The notes beneath the pieces are model-generated. The model was not told where the DNA came from and did no database searches. It saw only the letters and a program-made list of their open reading frames with translations. The position numbers were made by a program, and so were the translations under genes. A stretch of DNA of 64,000 bases, from assembly GCF_023898315.1 (NCBI RefSeq), contig NC_064614.1, positions 1,050,660,432 through 1,050,724,431 of the forward strand, given 5' to 3'. Source of the DNA: Schistocerca nitens. Lineage: Eukaryota > Arthropoda > Insecta > Orthoptera > Acrididae. Shown in pieces: positions 34,102-42,984 of this stretch; position 1 is the stretch's first letter; the number at the start of each line of letters is the position of its first letter.

Positions 34102-36146
34102 TTAATTACTTGTGAGGTACTTGGACGGTTATTGTCCGCGACCTCCACTATATGTACATTCTGATTTGTAGGCCGCCACGGCTGCGCAATAGGCGCGTTT
34201 TGCGGTGGTGGTCTATTGTTGTCATACCGGTCACTAGCCTGTCGTTCTGGGCTTCTACGCTGATTCTGTTGCCAATTTCGATTACTATCATTATAATTGC
34301 TCTGCCACTGACCTCGCGCATTTTTCCAGCGGTTGGTCCCTGACATTCCGGATTCGTACCTGTCGTCAAATCGACGCTTTTTGTTATAAATTGGTTGTCC
34401 ATACCCGTTCTGGCCTCTACCGTTACTACCATTTTGCGATTGTTCTTGTCGCTTGCTACCACCCCCACCATTTCCATGGTTGTGGTTCTGTGCACTACTA
34501 TTTCTATCGTGTTTACATCCTGACCCATTATTCCGCGAGTGATCGCACGCTGATTTTGCGTCTTCCTGTATCAAGTCTATGGAATCTAGGACCGACAGGA
34601 AGTTTTCCATGTCGCTTTCTGGTACATGTATTAATTTCTCCTTGATATGAATAGGTAAATGTGATTTTAGTAGTCTTACTATGTCTCTTGGTGATATAGG
34701 CTCGTCCCAGTAGCGCGTTTTGTTTATATATTTTTCAAAATACCGCCTCAAATTCCCAAGACGGGGTAAGTACGGTTCGGGATTATATACCTCTTTTCTT
34801 AGTCGCTCTTGTATACAAGGCGACCAATATTTTGACAAAAATGCCCTTTCAAACTGTTCGTATGTCTTGCAGCTGTCTGCTACTTCTGTAGCCCATAGCG
34901 CTGCGTCACCTTGAATGTACGACATTACGTATTGTATTTTCTGTGTTTCGTTCCATACACTGGGTAAGATATTTTTAAAGCTTTTTATGAATACTACTGG
35001 GTGTACTGATTTCCTTTCAGTAGTAAATGTTTGAAATTGCCTATTTTTAATTAAACTTTCTTCCACTAATATTTTTGAACTACATGGGTTTGCTGCTGGG
35101 ACATATGCTGTGTGCTCCGAACCGGAGCTACAGCTCTTCGCATTATCGACTACAGATTCCCCATTGTTGTATCGCATATAAGTTTGTGCGTTGCCAAAAC
35201 CATGGGCTTTTGGCGACAGAGGTTCCTGTTCCACATGTTTCCTGCTTTGTGCTAAACCTTTCTCCAGTTCGGATATCCGTTTGTTAACATTCACTTGCCA
35301 CTGCGGAATATCCTCACTGAGTATTTGTTTAATTGTTTGCACATCATTCTGTACTTGACTATTTACTGCGGTACTGAATGATTCAGAATCTCTATTTGCT
35401 ATGGCTGCTTCTACTTTAGACTTAATATTCGTGTCAATCTCACTCTCCTTCACTTCTAGCCATGAGTTAAATTCTGTTTCAATTTTATTTGCCTGTTCAT
35501 TCCACTTCTGCTCTACAAGCTGTGTGGAATCTATTTCGAGCTTTTCTACTCTGTTGGCTAATACACCTATTTCGTCTACCATGTTAGTGTTTGCTACTTG
35601 CAGGTTGTTGACCTGTTCAGTCAGCTCCTGCACGGCCCTAGGTATCGACTCATAATTCTTTTTCATATCTGCTATCTCTTTTTTCATACTTTCTATCGAT
35701 TGCACAAGTTGCTGGTCTCGCTCAGCTTGCTGGCGATCTCGCTCTTCTAGCCTGCGATCTCGCTCAGCTTGCTGGCGATCTCGCTCTTCTAGCCTGCGAT
35801 CTCGCTCAGCTTGCTGGCGATCTCGCTCGGCTTGCTGTTGCGCAAATTCTGCCTGGTAATTTAGCACACGCTCTAATATAGCCTGAATTGAATACCCACC
35901 AGGCAGATTACCACTCTCTGGTTCCTGCTTTTCTGGTGGTGGTACAATTTCTTTATCTACATCGACTTGATGACTAGTGGGCGGAGGCACTACTTCCTGT
36001 GCCCCTGCCCCCCCATTTTCGCCTGTTATATCCTCAAAGAGAGTACTAGTACTACTTGAGGCACCCGGTTCCACATTTCCTTCACTAGCTAATTGTTGTT
36101 CCTCAGTATCCATATTGCTTGGACGTTGACTACGCAACTTAACCAT
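34089..36146 (-). CDS. gag: Gag polyprotein of the young LTR element
   Basis: 685 aa from ATG 36146; upstream in-frame codons include TTG only, and a second Met lies 11 codons later. Residues about 1-90 are acidic and Ser/Pro-rich. Residues 105-143 are 14-residue repeats (QQAERDRRLEERDR), leading into a predicted coiled coil to about residue 310. Residues about 370-530 match the retrotransposon gag capsid pattern (FIKSFKNILP, IQGDAALWATEV, FERAFLSKYWS). The C-terminus is basic and Gly/Asn/Gln-rich, with no classical CCHC knuckle. The frame is intact, so it may be expressed and assemble particles. Confidence 0.9.
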   Translation of the reverse strand: MVKLRSQRPSNMDTEEQQLASEGNVEPGASSSTSTLFEDITGENGGAGAQEVVPPPTSHQVDVDKEIVPPPEKQEPESGNLPGGYSIQAILERVLNYQAEFAQQQAERDRQQAERDRRLEERDRQQAERDRRLEERDRQQAERDQQLVQSIESMKKEIADMKKNYESIPRAVQELTEQVNNLQVANTNMVDEIGVLANRVEKLEIDSTQLVEQKWNEQANKIETEFNSWLEVKESEIDTNIKSKVEAAIANRDSESFSTAVNSQVQNDVQTIKQILSEDIPQWQVNVNKRISELEKGLAQSRKHVEQEPLSPKAHGFGNAQTYMRYNNGESVVDNAKSCSSGSEHTAYVPAANPCSSKILVEESLIKNRQFQTFTTERKSVHPVVFIKSFKNILPSVWNETQKIQYVMSYIQGDAALWATEVADSCKTYEQFERAFLSKYWSPCIQERLRKEVYNPEPYLPRLGNLRRYFEKYINKTRYWDEPISPRDIVRLLKSHLPIHIKEKLIHVPESDMENFLSVLDSIDLIQEDAKSACDHSRNNGSGCKHDRNSSAQNHNHGNGGGGSKRQEQSQNGSNGRGQNGYGQPIYNKKRRFDDRYESGMSGTNRWKNARGQWQSNYNDSNRNWQQNQRRSPERQASDRYDNNRPPPQNAPIAQPWRPTNQNVHIVEVADNNRPSTSQVINPTN
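35718..35830 (-). repeat. 42-bp tandem repeats inside gag
   Basis: Two full 42-bp units (35718-35759 and 35760-35801) and a partial third. They encode the charged 14-residue repeat. The units are virtually identical, so the copy number may vary between copies of the element. Confidence 0.88.
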
Positions 36147-36669
36147 ATTCCTAAATTGCTTACTAAAACACAAAATCTAACAGTTTTTCCCCTTGCACAC
36201 AAAATACATCACTTTATATACACTACACTGCACACTAAAAATTACTATCTACCACCACTTTGTCCTGTCACAAATACTAACATCAAACTACGTACAATAT
36301 GCACACCACTAGCGATATGAGATTACTCCACTGGAGCTCAACTTCTACCAACAGGACAACTACACTGTAGTCTTACCTTTAATTTATCTTATCTCGGGGT
36401 TCGGCTGCCCCCCGGATTACGTAGTCGTTAGAGCTTCTCAGTACTATCAGGATCGTCTTCTCAGACTCGCTTGCAGTAGTGCGTTTTGTCATGAAAGAGT
36501 GTTTGCACATTCATTAATACATAGCATAGATCATGATATACATACATACATTTAACACTAAATAGATATATATCTATACATACATAACAATAGACACTGA
36601 AAGAAAAATACATAAAATTTTATAATTGTGGCCACTGCAAATTCGGGCCCCACGTTTTTTGGCGACAGT
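36147..36669 (-). promoter_or_regulatory. 5' leader and primer-binding region of the young LTR element
   Basis: Directly after the 5' LTR the minus strand reads ACTGTCGCCAAAAAACGTGG, followed by GGCCCGAATTTG. The primer-binding site must lie here, but I could not match it to a specific tRNA. The rest of the leader has no open frame of note. Confidence 0.6.
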
Positions 36670-37886
36670 TTCCCGTCCTGACTACTCTTTCGTTAATTGT
36701 TTTTATAAATTGTTAGTCTCTTTGGTTCATTTATTTATTTTTTAATTATTATTATTAGCGTAACAACGCATATATGGAAAGAGTGACGAGAAATTCTTTT
36801 AACAATGCTGTGCCTTTAATTTCTTTATCATCGTTACCTTTTAGTAAAATAAAATGTATCTATGGAAGTCTTATTGTTCTGGATCTGGCCTACAATTTAA
36901 AGAACGATTTTTAGTAACTGCAACTCATGCTAAGGATCAATATATCTTTCCTACTTCATAGTTATTCAAAGTTGAAATTACTGTTTTATGATCACTGATG
37001 TTACAGTTCGTACAATCGTTCAAAAACACAAGTTTGCAGTGGATTTTATTTCTTACTAGAATGCTGTTTCATACCACGACTAGCCCAAGAACATGAGACT
37101 CTCATTAAAGAAAATTACGTTATCACTATAAAATTTAGCCAGATCAGAACGGAGCACAGCAAGATTCCTATCAGATTCGGTAAGTACATTAAATTATTTG
37201 CACTGTAATTTATATCCTATCAGCAGCCCGCGTCAACCTGCAACACATCATAAAATCTGCTGATCTTCACTGCCAGTCTGGGAGCTAAAAGAAATAATAT
37301 TATTCTACTATTATTTTACCGCTTCCTTGCGGTATACTCGACGATATTGTAAGTCGTTTAAATACGCCGCGGCAGCGGCTCTTCTTTCTCCACACAGCTC
37401 AGCTCCACAGATAATAATTTTTTTTATATAACTGAAAAATATCTTAACAGGATGGGATAATAGGCAAGCAAGCTTTAACAATTAAATAATACACGTTTTC
37501 ATTTAAACAACTCTATTGAAACATTTAAATATCTCAACAATTACAGACCTGTGTAAATGCACACGTAATGGCGTACAATTCCCAATCTCGACAAAAGAAT
37601 GCTACCTTCTCGCTCTCTACGACAACAACAGGAGATCTTTCTCTCACAGCTTCCAGATTAAGAAGACAAAGACTTTACTTTACATCATGCATTATATACT
37701 AATTCATTTTGTGATCTCTGTACAACATTTATCTTCTGTGTCGGTCTTATTACTCGCCGACGCAGACGTTCTCAGAAATAAATAATAAAGAAAAAATACA
37801 TAATTTTACGCAATGACACAATATGACACATCTAATATTCTCATTATTACACAATATATTGTCTTTGTTTATTACTAGACGTTACA
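36670..37886 (-). repeat. 5' LTR of the young LTR element
   Basis: 1217 bp, no difference seen from 29189-30405. It should carry the promoter for the element. An 89-aa frame (37516-37785) is present identically in both LTRs but lies opposite to element transcription and is not called as a gene. Confidence 0.92.
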
Positions 37887-37891
37887 ACGCT

Positions 37892-38329
37892 CCGATCCGT
37901 AGAACGCCAGTTTTCTTTCTCCTGATAACGACGTCCTCTTGAGTAGTCCCCGCCCGGAGATCCGAATGGGGGACTTTTTTACCTCCGGAATATTTTACCC
38001 AAGAGGACGCCATCATCATTTAACCATACAGTAAAGCTGCATGTCCTCGGGAAAAATTACGGCTGTAGTTTCCCCTTGCTTTCAGCCGTTCGCAGTACCA
38101 GCACAGCCAGGCCGTTTTGGTTAATGTTACAAGGCCAGACCAGTCAATCATCCAGACTGTTGCCCCTGCAACTACTGAAAAGGCTGCTGCCCCTCTTCAG
38201 GAACCACACGTTTGTCTGGCCTCTCAACAGATACCCCTCCGTTGTGGTTGCACCTACGGTACGGCCATCTGTATCGCTGAGGCACGCAAGCCTCCCCACC
38301 AACGGCAAGGTCCATGGTTCATGGGGGAA
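37892..38329 (-). other. 5' region of RTE 1, right of the LTR insertion
   Basis: Continues the LINE directly across the ACGCT duplication: the endonuclease start (minus ...CTACGGATCGGAGCGT) joins the WNVRSL segment at 29185. Upstream is the family's 5' untranslated region with several stops. Confidence 0.85.
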
Positions 38330-38341
38330 GGACGCTGTCAT

Positions 38342-39436
38342 ATGCAGATTAAATATCGACGAACGGGCCGCAAATATATTCTCCGCATTGTGATTGTTTT
38401 TCTAACAATTGTCTTAGAGCGAAGATTTGATCTATTGTCTGTCGGTTTGGTCGAAAGCAGCTTGGTATTCCCGTATGTTGTTCTCTATGAATTGTTGTAA
38501 GTTTCGGATTATAGAGACAGTCAGTATGTTAAGCAATCTGATACCACTGTAATTGCCATATACCATTTTGCTTTTCTTCTTGTATATCTGGCACCTTATG
38601 GCCAATTTCCATTCTTCTGGTAATGTCTGATTCCTCCATATCAGCTGGATCGGTTTATATATTTCTAAGTGCAAGCTCTCACCTCCCTCTTCGATTAATT
38701 CTCCCGTTATTCTGTACTCCCCAGGGCCCTCTAGTTTCTGAGTCTTTTGACTGTAGTCCTCACATTTTCTTCAGTACTTCCCATTCTTACTTATCTTTCC
38801 TTCTTCCATGGTGTCTGCAGATAGCATCTCATCTTAGTCTGGGCGACTCAAGAGTTATCTCCAACGAATGCGTTGGGCCATAAAATCCACGTTTTCGGTT
38901 GATGATGCATTGGAAAAAATATCTCCTAGACGTGGTTCTCCACCTCAATTCGTTAAACTGGCTACATATATTTTTTTCTGAGGATTCACTTCGTCTCCCG
39001 TACGATTTTGATAAAATGTTCCATTTTGTGATCATTCTCCCTGTCACCCAGCCACTTCTCCTTCATATTACTTCTCTTTGACGTAGCGTACAGCACGTCT
39101 TTTCTGACATGCATGAGTCTACAGCGTTAGACCACCAAGACATGATCTGTCTGGTTGGTACTTCTTCTATCCAGCGACCACCACGTTCCCATAAGTGTTC
39201 TCCTTTCTTCGAAGTAAGTCAAACTTATTCTCACGTTCTTTGAGATAGCTAAGTTGATCATCCTCTGACTATTCTCATTAGCCTCGTCATGCGAACTGTG
39301 ACTTCCTGTAGTTGGTATATAGAATTATTCTTTTCCTGATGTACCATAGAAATCGTCCAAACCTATGTTGATATTTCTAGTTGGTGTGATCTCAATTGTT
39401 CGTTCCAGTTGGTCATAGAACTTTTCCATTTCCTTG
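38342..39436 (-). pseudogene. LINE C endonuclease end and RT fingers
   Basis: The minus-strand order is 39330-39110 (SHDEANENSQRMINLAISKN, then YFEERRTLMGTWWS and NQTDHVL, endonuclease core), then 38674-38432 (LIWRNQTLPEEWKLAIRCQI, then GNYSGIRLLN and REYQAAF), then near 38420-38345 (DQIFALRQLLEKQ, FVDI, AYDSV). Many stops. Confidence 0.72.
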
Positions 39437-39438
39437 TA

Positions 39439-40860
39439 CACTCCTGGAAATTGAAATAAGAACACCGTGAATTCATTGTCCCAGGAAGGGGAAACTTTAT
39501 TGACACATTCCTGGGGTCAGATACATCACATGATCACACTGACAGAACCACAGGCACATAGACACAGGCAACAGAGCATGCACAATGTTGGCACTAGTAC
39601 AGTGTATATCCACCTTTCGCAGCAATGCAGGTTGCTATACTCCCATGGAGACGATCGTAGAGATGCTGGATGTAGTCCTGTGGAACGGCTTGCCATGCCA
39701 TTTCCACCTGGCGCCTCAGTTGGACCAGCGTTCGTGCTGGACGTGCAGACCGCGTGAGACGACGCTTCATCCAGTCCCAAACATGCTCAATGGGGGACAG
39801 ATCCGGAGATCTTGCTGGCCAGGGTAGTTGACTTACACATTCTAGAGCACGTTGGGTGGCACGGGATACATGCGGACGTGCATTGTCCTGTTGGAACAGC
39901 AAGTTCCCTTGCCGGTCTAGGAATGGTAGAACGATGGGTTCGATGACGGTTTGGATGTACCGTGCACTATTCAGTGTCCCCTCGACGATCACCAGCGGTG
40001 TACGGCCAGTGTAGGAGATCGCTCCCCACACCATGATGCCGGGTGTTGGCCCTGTGTGCCTCGGTCGTATGCAGTCCTGATTGTGGCGCTCACCTGCACG
40101 GCGCCAAACACGCATACGACCATCATTGGCACCAAGGCAGAAGCGACTCTCATCGCTGAAGACGACACGTCTCCATTCGTCCCTCCATTCACGCCTGTCG
40201 CGACACCACTGGAGGCGGGCTGCACGATGTTGGGGCGTGAGCGGAAGACGGCCTAACGGTGTGCGGGACCGTAGCCCAGCTTCATGGAGACAGTTGCGAA
40301 TGGTCCTCGCCGATACCCCAGGAGCAACAGTGTCCCTAATTTGCTGGGAAGTGGCGGTGCGGTCCCCTACGGCACTGCGTAGGATCCTACGGTCTTGGCG
40401 TGCATCCGTGCGTCGCTGCGGTCCGGTCCCAGGCCGACGGGCACGTGCACCTTCCGCCGACCACTGGCGACAACATCGATGTACTGTGGAGACCTCACGC
40501 CCCACGTGTTGAGCAATTCGGCGGTACGTCCACCCGGCCTCCCGCATGCCCACTATACGCTCTCGCTCAAAGTCCGTCAACTGCACATACGGTTCACGTC
40601 CACGCTGTCGCGGCATGCTACCAGTGTTAAAGACTGCGATGGAGCTCCGTATGCCACGGCAAACTGGCTGACACTGACGGCGGCGGTGCACAAATGCTGC
40701 GCAGCTAGCGCCATTCGACGGCCAGCACCGCGGTTCCTGGTGTGTCCGCTGTGCCGTGCGTGTGATCATTGCTTGTACAGCCCTCTCGCAGTGTCCGGAG
40801 CAAGTATGGTGGGTCTGACACACCGGTGTCAATGTGTTCTTTTTTCCATTTCCAGGAGTG
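39439..40860 (-). mobile_element. Tc1-like DNA transposon, copy 2 (apparently intact)
   Basis: 1422 bp. Termini CACTCCTGGAAATTG and CCATTTCCAGGAGTG are inverted, with a perfect TA duplication on both sides (39437-39438 and 40861-40862). It is inserted in the endonuclease of LINE C. Nearly identical to copy 1, which shows recent activity of the family. Confidence 0.95.
39594..40616 (-). CDS. Tc1-like transposase, 340 aa
   Basis: Cut-and-paste transposase expected to bind the terminal repeats and act in the nucleus. The ATG at 40616 starts MPRQRGREPYVQL; an upstream in-frame extension to 40937 is LINE sequence joined by chance. Residues about 15-60 and 70-120 form two helix-turn-helix DNA-binding segments linked by a RRPGTG motif. 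Catalytic residues are D155 (VVFSDESRF), D244 (FQQDNARPH) and E277 (SPIEHVW). There are 32 residues between D244 and E277 by my count, against 34 in classical Tc1. No stop or frameshift was found, so it may be functional. Confidence 0.92.
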   Translation of the reverse strand: MPRQRGREPYVQLTDFERERIVGMREAGWTYRRIAQHVGREVSTVHRCCRQWSAEGARARRPGTGPQRRTDARQDRRILRSAVGDRTATSQQIRDTVAPGVSARTIRNCLHEAGLRSRTPLGRLPLTPQHRAARLQWCRDRREWRDEWRRVVFSDESRFCLGANDGRMRVWRRAGERHNQDCIRPRHTGPTPGIMVWGAISYTGRTPLVIVEGTLNSARYIQTVIEPIVLPFLDRQGNLLFQQDNARPHVSRATQRALECVSQLPWPARSPDLSPIEHVWDWMKRRLTRSARPARTLVQLRRQVEMAWQAVPQDYIQHLYDRLHGSIATCIAAKGGYTLY

Positions 40861-40862
40861 TA

Positions 40863-41100
40863 TGTCTTATCCTCTGTCGGGGCGTGATCATTGATAGGTG
40901 TGATATTAATACTTGGTTTCCGAGTACTCTGAATCATTTATCCGAATTTACTGCTTTGTTATGTATTACAATACCTGTACCGAAAACTTTTTTCTCTAAA
41001 CACCCCCCCATACAGTAGAACGTAGCCATTCTCTTTTTGAGTACCCGCCATCACCCAATCTGTCTCTTACACGGCTACCTGCTCCAGTTTGAGTAGATTA
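40863..41100 (-). pseudogene. LINE C endonuclease, N-terminal part
   Basis: On the minus strand next to the Tc1-like element the segment DHAPTEDKTY and, upstream, GTGIVIHNKA are visible. These match the APE-type endonuclease region 'xxxYAPTExK'. The frame is broken. The 5' border is uncertain. Confidence 0.6.
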
Positions 41101-41755
41101 CTTTCTGACACCATATACTGGATGCTTCCTTGTCTATATAGGATTTGAACTTTCCAAGGTCCAAAATTAAAATTTCCGAATCGCAGACCGTTTTTCCTTT
41201 ACACTTTTCGTCTTCAATTGTATCCATCCGAGTCCAACTTCGTGTTTCATAATAAAGAGCTTTTTACGGAAGTGGGTTGTTAGCCAAGTGCCTAACTGTC
41301 CTCCTTCATGGGGCTTTGGGGCCGGCAGTAACTGTTACAGGGCAGCTGAACCGAGGCGGAGTTTTGTGTGACATAGGCATCGTAATAAGACGTTACTACC
41401 TTTCCAATCGTTCATCGCAGTGAATGCAACCTGTGTATAATTCTAAAGCCTAACAAGGATAACGAGGCGGATGTTGACTAGGAAGATGTATTATATAGGT
41501 TTTCTATACGACAAGGTTAATAATTCTCATCGAAGTTTGTAAACAGTGAATTAGCCTTTCCAATCCGAATGAATTTTCGCTGTGCAAGGCAGTGTGAATT
41601 GGTTTATAACTTTCTGGCAGATTGAAGCTATTTACTAGATCCAGCACTTTGTCAGAGTACCCTTACGTAATTATGAAAACGGATCACTGTTTTTCAGAAA
41701 GTTACCCAACAAAACGCCGTGAAGCAACTTTCGTGAACTTCATTGACTACTTCCT
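41101..41755. other. Possible 5' end of LINE C, otherwise unrecognised
   Basis: On the minus strand 41250-41130 gives a readable stretch around DLGKFKSYIDKEASS with no family I can name. Nothing else is recognised. Confidence 0.35.
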
Positions 41756-41767
41756 CGTACGTTTTGT

Positions 41768-41954
41768 TGGCTCCGAGCACTATGCGACTTAACTTCTGAG
41801 GTCATCAGCCGCCTAGAACTTACAACTAATTAAACCTAACCAACCTAAGGACATGACACACATCCATGCCCGAGGCAGGATGCGAACCTACGACCGTAGC
41901 AGTGCTCGGCTCCAGACTGTAGCGCCTAGAACCTCACGGCCACTCCAACCGGCC
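41768..41954 (-). mobile_element. tRNA-derived SINE, head type 1
   Basis: Perfect 12-bp target duplication CGTACGTTTTGT (41756-41767 and 41955-41966). The B box region (GTAGGTTCGCATCCTGCC on the minus strand) carries a substitution. Confidence 0.92.
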
Positions 41955-42079
41955 CGTACGTTTTGTCACAGTATCCAATAGTCAACATATCATAGATTTA
42001 TAATAGTCGTTAAAGCTGTGACCTGGTGTTTCAGAGAAACACTGCTCATGATCCTAAAGACACATCTACTTAAGGCACC

Positions 42080-42256
42080 GCCGGCCGCGGTGGCCGAGCG
42101 GTTCTAGGCGCTTCAGTCCGGAACCGCGCGACTGCTACAGTCGCAGGTTCGAATCCTGCCTCGGGTATGTACGTGTGTGTTGTCCTTAGGTTTAAGTAGT
42201 TCTAAGTTCTAGGGGACTGATGTTAAGTCCCATAGTCCTCAGAGCCATTTGAACCA
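42080..42256 (+). mobile_element. tRNA-derived SINE, head type 1
   Basis: Starts GCCGGCCGCGGTGGCCGAG, B box GGTTCGAATCC, ends GAGCCATTTGAACCA. A short internal deletion removes part of the body before GTTAAGTCCCATAG. No clear target duplication. Confidence 0.9.
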
Positions 42257-42429
42257 CCCTGTTGTTTCCTTATCACTACAGTCAAATGCAGCAGAGCCAT
42301 GCGCAGTTAGTTGCATATATTACTCAAATTAAGCTAGTCTTTTGTTTATAACCATCTTCAGCCAGGATCATTTTTCATATTCGTTCCTAACGACAAATAA
42401 GAAATTACATTCGTGTACTACCGAGTGGG

Positions 42430-42795
42430 TTCAGTTGGTCACCTTGACACTGGATTTAGCAATGTCAGTATCAGGGGGTGGCTGGATGCTTTTACTGTCG
42501 CCATCCCGTACCCCCTGGGACGGAATCAGCAAACCCGAGCTGTCTGTGTCTAATGTAAGCCATGAAATAGTGCGAATGTTTTCAAATGCCTGCGAGTCGT
42601 GTAACTGAGGCGGGGCGTGGGGGACCAGCCTGGTATTCATATAGTGACATTTGGAAGACCGCCTGAAAACCACATCCAAGCTCGCTGGCGGACCGGCACT
42701 CGTCGTTAATCCGCCGGGCAGATTCGATCCGGGGCCGGCGCGCCTACCCGAGTCGACGAAGCAGCGCATTAGCGCTCTCGGCTAACCTGGCGGGT
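42430..42795 (-). mobile_element. SINE family 2
   Basis: On the minus strand the head reads GGTTAGCCGAGAGCGCTAA (A-box region) then GGATCGAATCTGCC (B-box region). The body contains CTGGTCCCCCACGCCCCGCC and GGGGGTACGGGATGGCGAC. The same body is at 52131-52503. It is longer than the common SINE (about 370 bp). Confidence 0.75.
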
Positions 42796-42915
42796 TGGCT
42801 GGGTTCACTTGTTAATGCAACGTGCTGTTTTCCTCAGCCAGTTTCGGTTAAATCGGATATTTTGTGGGACATTGTGGAATATTTTCGCTTCAGGCCCTAT
42901 AATATCATGAGCTTC

Positions 42916-42917
<2 letters not shown>

Positions 42918-42949
<32 letters not shown>
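42918..42949. repeat. (TA)n microsatellite
   Basis: About 16 TA units next to the start of the mariner remnant. Confidence 0.95.
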
Positions 42950-42951
<2 letters not shown>

Positions 42952-42984
42952 TACGGACTGGTGCCTTTAACGAACTTTAACGGA

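Larger units (their letters stand above)
29189..37886 (-). mobile_element. Young non-autonomous Ty3/Gypsy LTR retrotransposon
   Basis: 8698 bp bounded by the perfect 5-bp duplication ACGCT (29184-29188 and 37887-37891). It has two 1217-bp LTRs with no indel between them and, by eye, no substitutions. The minus-strand order is 5' LTR, leader, gag (36146-34089), protease plus truncated RT (34101-32740), about 2.3 kb without coding sequence, and 3' LTR. RNase H and integrase are absent. It must have used enzymes from an autonomous relative. LTR length and layout recall Osvaldo-like Gypsy elements, but this is only a suggestion. Confidence 0.92.
26334..38329 (-). mobile_element. RTE-type LINE 1, split by a young LTR element
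   Basis: The 3' end (plus-strand left) begins with a TTGTTGTTGTTG tail, that is (ACA)n on the minus strand. The 5' end is at 38329. Flanking duplications are GGATGCTGTCAT (26322-26333) and GGACGCTGTCAT (38330-38341). Without the LTR element it is about 3.3 kb. I recognise the family from memory as an abundant locust RTE-like LINE (not verified). The single ORF encodes endonuclease plus RT; the body is at 26419-29188 and the 5' region at 37892-38329. Confidence 0.88.
25430..41100 (-). mobile_element. LINE C, split by RTE 1 and by a Tc1-like transposon
   Basis: On the minus strand the order is endonuclease (about 41000-39100, interrupted by the Tc1-like element), RT fingers (38680-38342), then palm and thumb (26321-25430) on the far side of RTE 1. 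The reading continues from 'AYDSV' (ending near 38342) to 'SIHRNSL...ELRNF' (from 26321). The junctions carry a 12-bp duplication with one mismatch, so this is a single element. Clade uncertain: an endonuclease-containing LINE distinct from RTE 1 and RTE 2. Confidence 0.75.

Noticed and set aside
35718..35830. Regular 42-bp repeats that could suggest a CRISPR-like or satellite array
   Set aside because: There are no spacers, the units are contiguous and in frame inside gag, and the window is eukaryotic.
37516..37785. 89-aa frame present identically in both LTRs
   Set aside because: It is on the strand opposite to element transcription and is identical only because the LTRs are identical.
40617..40937. 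In-frame N-terminal extension giving a 447-aa 'transposase'
   Set aside because: The extra part crosses the terminal inverted repeat and includes LINE C endonuclease sequence (HAPTEDKTY). It is a chance fusion; the family start is at 40616.
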